Assembly (NCBI GenBank): GCA_016342685.1
Contig: JAEINU010000003.1
Location: 310,001-374,000 of the forward strand
Length of the DNA stretch: 64,000 nt
Source of the DNA: Bacteroidales bacterium
Lineage (GTDB): Bacteria > Bacteroidota > Bacteroidia > Bacteroidales > UBA12077
Direction of reading: 5' to 3'
The notes beneath the pieces were generated by a model. It saw only the letters and a list, made by a program, of their open reading frames with translations. It had not been told where the DNA came from and did not search any database. Positions 61,503-64,000 of this stretch are shown here, in pieces; position 1 is the stretch's first letter, and each line of letters begins with the position of its first letter. The position numbers were made by a program, and so were the translations under genes.

Positions 61503-64000
61503 ATGAGCTTTTATACGAATCATCAAGATAATTTAAAAATCGATTTTAACGATACATCATTTAATTTATTAATGCAAAGGCGAATCCATAAAGTATTACT
61601 AATATCTAGTAATTACGATTCGTTTATGTTAGAGGAAGATGGAAGAATTGATGAGCAAATTTTTAACGAATATGTTTCATTAAATTTACGTTACCCTCCA
61701 ATTTTTGTTATGGCTAATTCCTCAGAAGAAGCCTTTGAGATTTTAAAAAATGATAACATAGATTTAGTTATCTCGATGTTAAGTATTGGAGATCGCGATA
61801 CATTTTCATTTGCTAATGAGATAAAAGGCTTATATCCAGAGGTGCCAATTGTTGTATTAACACATTTTTCGCGCGAAGTAACTATTCGATTAGAAAAAGA
61901 GGATTTAAGTGCAATTGATTATGTGTTTTGTTGGTTAGGAAATGCCGATATTTTATTAGCAATAATAAAACTGATTGAAGATAGAATGAATGTTGAATAC
62001 GATGTTGATGTTGTGGGCGTTCAAACAATATTATTAGTAGAGGATTCAATCAGATATATTTCAACATATTTACCAAATATCTATAAAATAATATTTAAAC
62101 AATCTAAGGAATACATGCGCGAGGCACTTAACGAACACCAGAAAATGCTTCGTATGCGCGGTCGTCCAAAAATTCTTCTTGCTACCAATTATGAGCAAGC
62201 GATGGAGTTGTACGAGAAGTACAAGTACAATATGCTTGGAATAATTTCCGATATTACCTATCCCAGAAAAGGAATTAAAGATAAATTGGCAGGAATAAAG
62301 TTATGTAAAAAGGTAAAAGAAGATGATGAGTTTATGCCTTTGTTATTGCAATCGTCAGATTTAAATAATAAGAAATATGCCGATGAGCTAGAGGTTGGAT
62401 TTATCCACAAATATTCGAAAACCTTATCTATTGAATTAAGAAATTATATCATAAAACAATTTGCATTTGGAGAGTTCATATTTAGAGATCCAGAAACATT
62501 AAAGCCAATTGGAAGAGCATCTGATTTGCAAGCACTGCAGCATTTAATATTAACAGTACCTGAAAAATCAATCGAATATCATGCAAGTCGAAATGATTTA
62601 TCAAAATGGTTAAATGCACGAGCTATATTTCCAATTGCACAATTGTTTAAATATCTAAAACTGACCGATTTTCAAAGTGTAAAAGATGCAAGAGCTTATA
62701 TTTACAAAGCCATTTCGAGTTATCGAATGAGCAAAGGGCGTGGAGTTATTGCAAAATTCGATAAAAATAATTTCGATGAGTATCTTGTTTTTTCTAGAAT
62801 TGGTGATGGCTCTATTGGAGGAAAGGCTCGTGGATTAGCATTTATAAATTCTATAATTAAGAAGAACAGGATCTTTAATAAGTTTCCAGGAATTATTATA
62901 ACAATTCCAAGAACAGTTGTGTTGAGTACCGATATTTTCGACGATTTTATGGAAGAAAATGATCTCTATAAAATTGGAATGTCTGATATGTCTGATGATG
63001 AAATACTTGATCATTTTATTAATGCCAAACTTCCAAGTAGAGTATACCAAGATTTATATGCCTTAATCTCGGTTATAAATAATCCAATTGCAATCAGATC
63101 TTCTTCAAAGCTAGAGGATTCACATTATCAGCCATTTGCCGGAATTTACTCAACTTATATGATTCCTAAAACTACAAATAGCACTTTAATGATAAAAATG
63201 CTATCGGATGCAATTAAATGTGTTTACGCTTCGGTATATTACAAAGCGAGCAAGGCCTATATGTCTGCAACATCAAATGTAATTGATGAAGAAAAGATGG
63301 GGATTGTATTGCAAGAGGTTTGTGGAAAGCAATTTGGGAACAAATTTTATCCAACAATATCGGGAGTTGCACGGTCAATAAATTTTTATCCAATCGAACC
63401 GGAGAAATCCGAAGATGGAATTGTAAATATTGCATATGGTTTAGGAAAACAAATTGTTGATGGCGGAATTTCTCTTAGATTCTCGCCAAAGCATCCCAAA
63501 AAGATACTACAGTTATCGTCACCGGATATGGCACTTAAGGATACACAAAAAGATTTTTACTCCTTAGATATGTGTCCAACAAAATTTATTCCTTCAACAG
63601 ACGATGGCGTAAATTTGGTTAAATACGACATTAAGGAAGCCGAAAAAGATTCATCATTAAAATTTGCAGCGTCAACATACGATTTCCAAAATAATATTCT
63701 TCGCGACGGAACCATATACGAGGGTAAAAGAATTGTAACATTTGCAAATGTATTGAAACATGGGACATTTCCTTTAGCCGAAATTCTGGAAACTTTATTA
63801 GAGGTTGGTCAGAGAGAGATGAATAACCCAATAGAAATTGAATTTGCTGTTGATCTAAATGTACCTAAAGGCGAACCCTATGTGTTTAATTTTTTGCAAA
63901 TTAGGCCAATTGTAAATAACGATCAACAGGAAGGTTTCGATATAGAAGACATTAAACAAGACGATACAATAATATATTGTGAATCTGCAATGGGGAATGG
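61503..64000 (+). CDS. Second receiver/ATP-grasp (PEP-synthase-type) protein, cut by the window edge
   Basis: An open frame of at least 832 codons from an ATG 15 bases after the previous stop to the window end. It is a paralogue without the GAF domain: pseudo-receiver at about 30-165 (IDLVISMLSIG, M92 at the acceptor position), true receiver with E180-D181, D250 (GIISDITYP) and FIHK lysine, linker, then the ATP-grasp domain from G434 (GDGSIGGKARGLAF) with R532 (RSSSKLEDS), and the E-I-E-F-A-V-D-L-N motif near residue 779. It ends at ESAMGNG, which matches the start of the C-terminal segment of the first copy (SEKTMGNGK). The rest lies outside the window. Confidence 0.85.
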   Translation, partial: MSFYTNHQDNLKIDFNDTSFNLLMQRRIHKVLLISSNYDSFMLEEDGRIDEQIFNEYVSLNLRYPPIFVMANSSEEAFEILKNDNIDLVISMLSIGDRDTFSFANEIKGLYPEVPIVVLTHFSREVTIRLEKEDLSAIDYVFCWLGNADILLAIIKLIEDRMNVEYDVDVVGVQTILLVEDSIRYISTYLPNIYKIIFKQSKEYMREALNEHQKMLRMRGRPKILLATNYEQAMELYEKYKYNMLGIISDITYPRKGIKDKLAGIKLCKKVKEDDEFMPLLLQSSDLNNKKYADELEVGFIHKYSKTLSIELRNYIIKQFAFGEFIFRDPETLKPIGRASDLQALQHLILTVPEKSIEYHASRNDLSKWLNARAIFPIAQLFKYLKLTDFQSVKDARAYIYKAISSYRMSKGRGVIAKFDKNNFDEYLVFSRIGDGSIGGKARGLAFINSIIKKNRIFNKFPGIIITIPRTVVLSTDIFDDFMEENDLYKIGMSDMSDDEILDHFINAKLPSRVYQDLYALISVINNPIAIRSSSKLEDSHYQPFAGIYSTYMIPKTTNSTLMIKMLSDAIKCVYASVYYKASKAYMSATSNVIDEEKMGIVLQEVCGKQFGNKFYPTISGVARSINFYPIEPEKSEDGIVNIAYGLGKQIVDGGISLRFSPKHPKKILQLSSPDMALKDTQKDFYSLDMCPTKFIPSTDDGVNLVKYDIKEAEKDSSLKFAASTYDFQNNILRDGTIYEGKRIVTFANVLKHGTFPLAEILETLLEVGQREMNNPIEIEFAVDLNVPKGEPYVFNFLQIRPIVNNDQQEGFDIEDIKQDDTIIYCESAMGN

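Overview
The window reads as a chromosomal segment of an AT-rich marine-type member of the Bacteroidota, most likely class Bacteroidia. The evidence is type IX secretion (T9SS) cargo with C-terminal Por sorting domains, the gliding genes gldD/gldE, a PorG-type protein, a TonB-dependent receptor with a DUF4249 lipoprotein, a DUF4924 protein, a tiny basic bS22/AURKAIP1-like ribosomal protein, and many intergenic TAnnTTTG (-7) promoter boxes. A KorAB 2-oxoacid:ferredoxin oxidoreductase suggests low-potential, ferredoxin-linked metabolism. I see no rRNA, tRNA, CRISPR array, prophage or insertion sequence. Coding density is high and no gene-free stretch exceeds about 300 bases.

Layout. (1) 1-13.3 kb: the tail of an unknown gene, a small membrane protein and three giant T9SS cargo proteins (a subtilisin-like protease and two adhesin-like proteins). 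(2) 13.4-17.5 kb: a guanidinium exporter (Gdx/SugE) convergent with a CPA1 Na+/H+ antiporter carrying a cyclic-nucleotide-binding domain, then a NUMOD4/HNH endonuclease. (3) 17.6-22.5 kb, minus strand: the operon mutY-ssb-gldE-gldD-phosphopantetheinyl transferase-GGGP synthase. (4) 22.6-26.9 kb, plus strand: HU, the 30-aa ribosomal-type protein, RNase G (with a strong leader hairpin) and DsbD. (5) 27-32.8 kb, minus strand: DUF4249 and TonB receptor, then lnt with an EamA permease. (6) 32.9-39 kb, plus strand: aldehyde dehydrogenase, LysE-type exporter, engB, prs, rplY, pth, Hsp15-like S4 protein and DUF4924. (7) 39-44.2 kb: mixed-strand housekeeping genes (DCC protein, manA, Dabb, udk, exonuclease, hydrolase, VOC, pdxJ). 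(8) 44.3-54.1 kb, plus strand: an envelope-biogenesis cluster (CBS protein, short Omp85 protein, nadK, two DUF6089/PorG-like proteins, uppS, bamA, two skp copies, murI). (9) 54.1-64 kb: gamma-carbonic-anhydrase-like protein, korAB and a tandem pair of large proteins joining receiver domains to a PEP-synthase-type ATP-grasp domain; the second runs off the window.

Many genes converge on building and loading the outer membrane. BamA, Skp and the short Omp85 protein insert barrels, Lnt matures lipoproteins, PorG and GldD/GldE relate to T9SS and gliding, and the three large proteins at the left end are the kind of cargo that system exports. The most unusual protein content is the tandem receiver/ATP-grasp pair at the right end. 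The most unusual non-coding or nucleotide-level signals are a 32-bp perfect palindrome inside pth, a 15-bp-stem hairpin in the RNase G leader, and dyads at the gdx and korA promoters.
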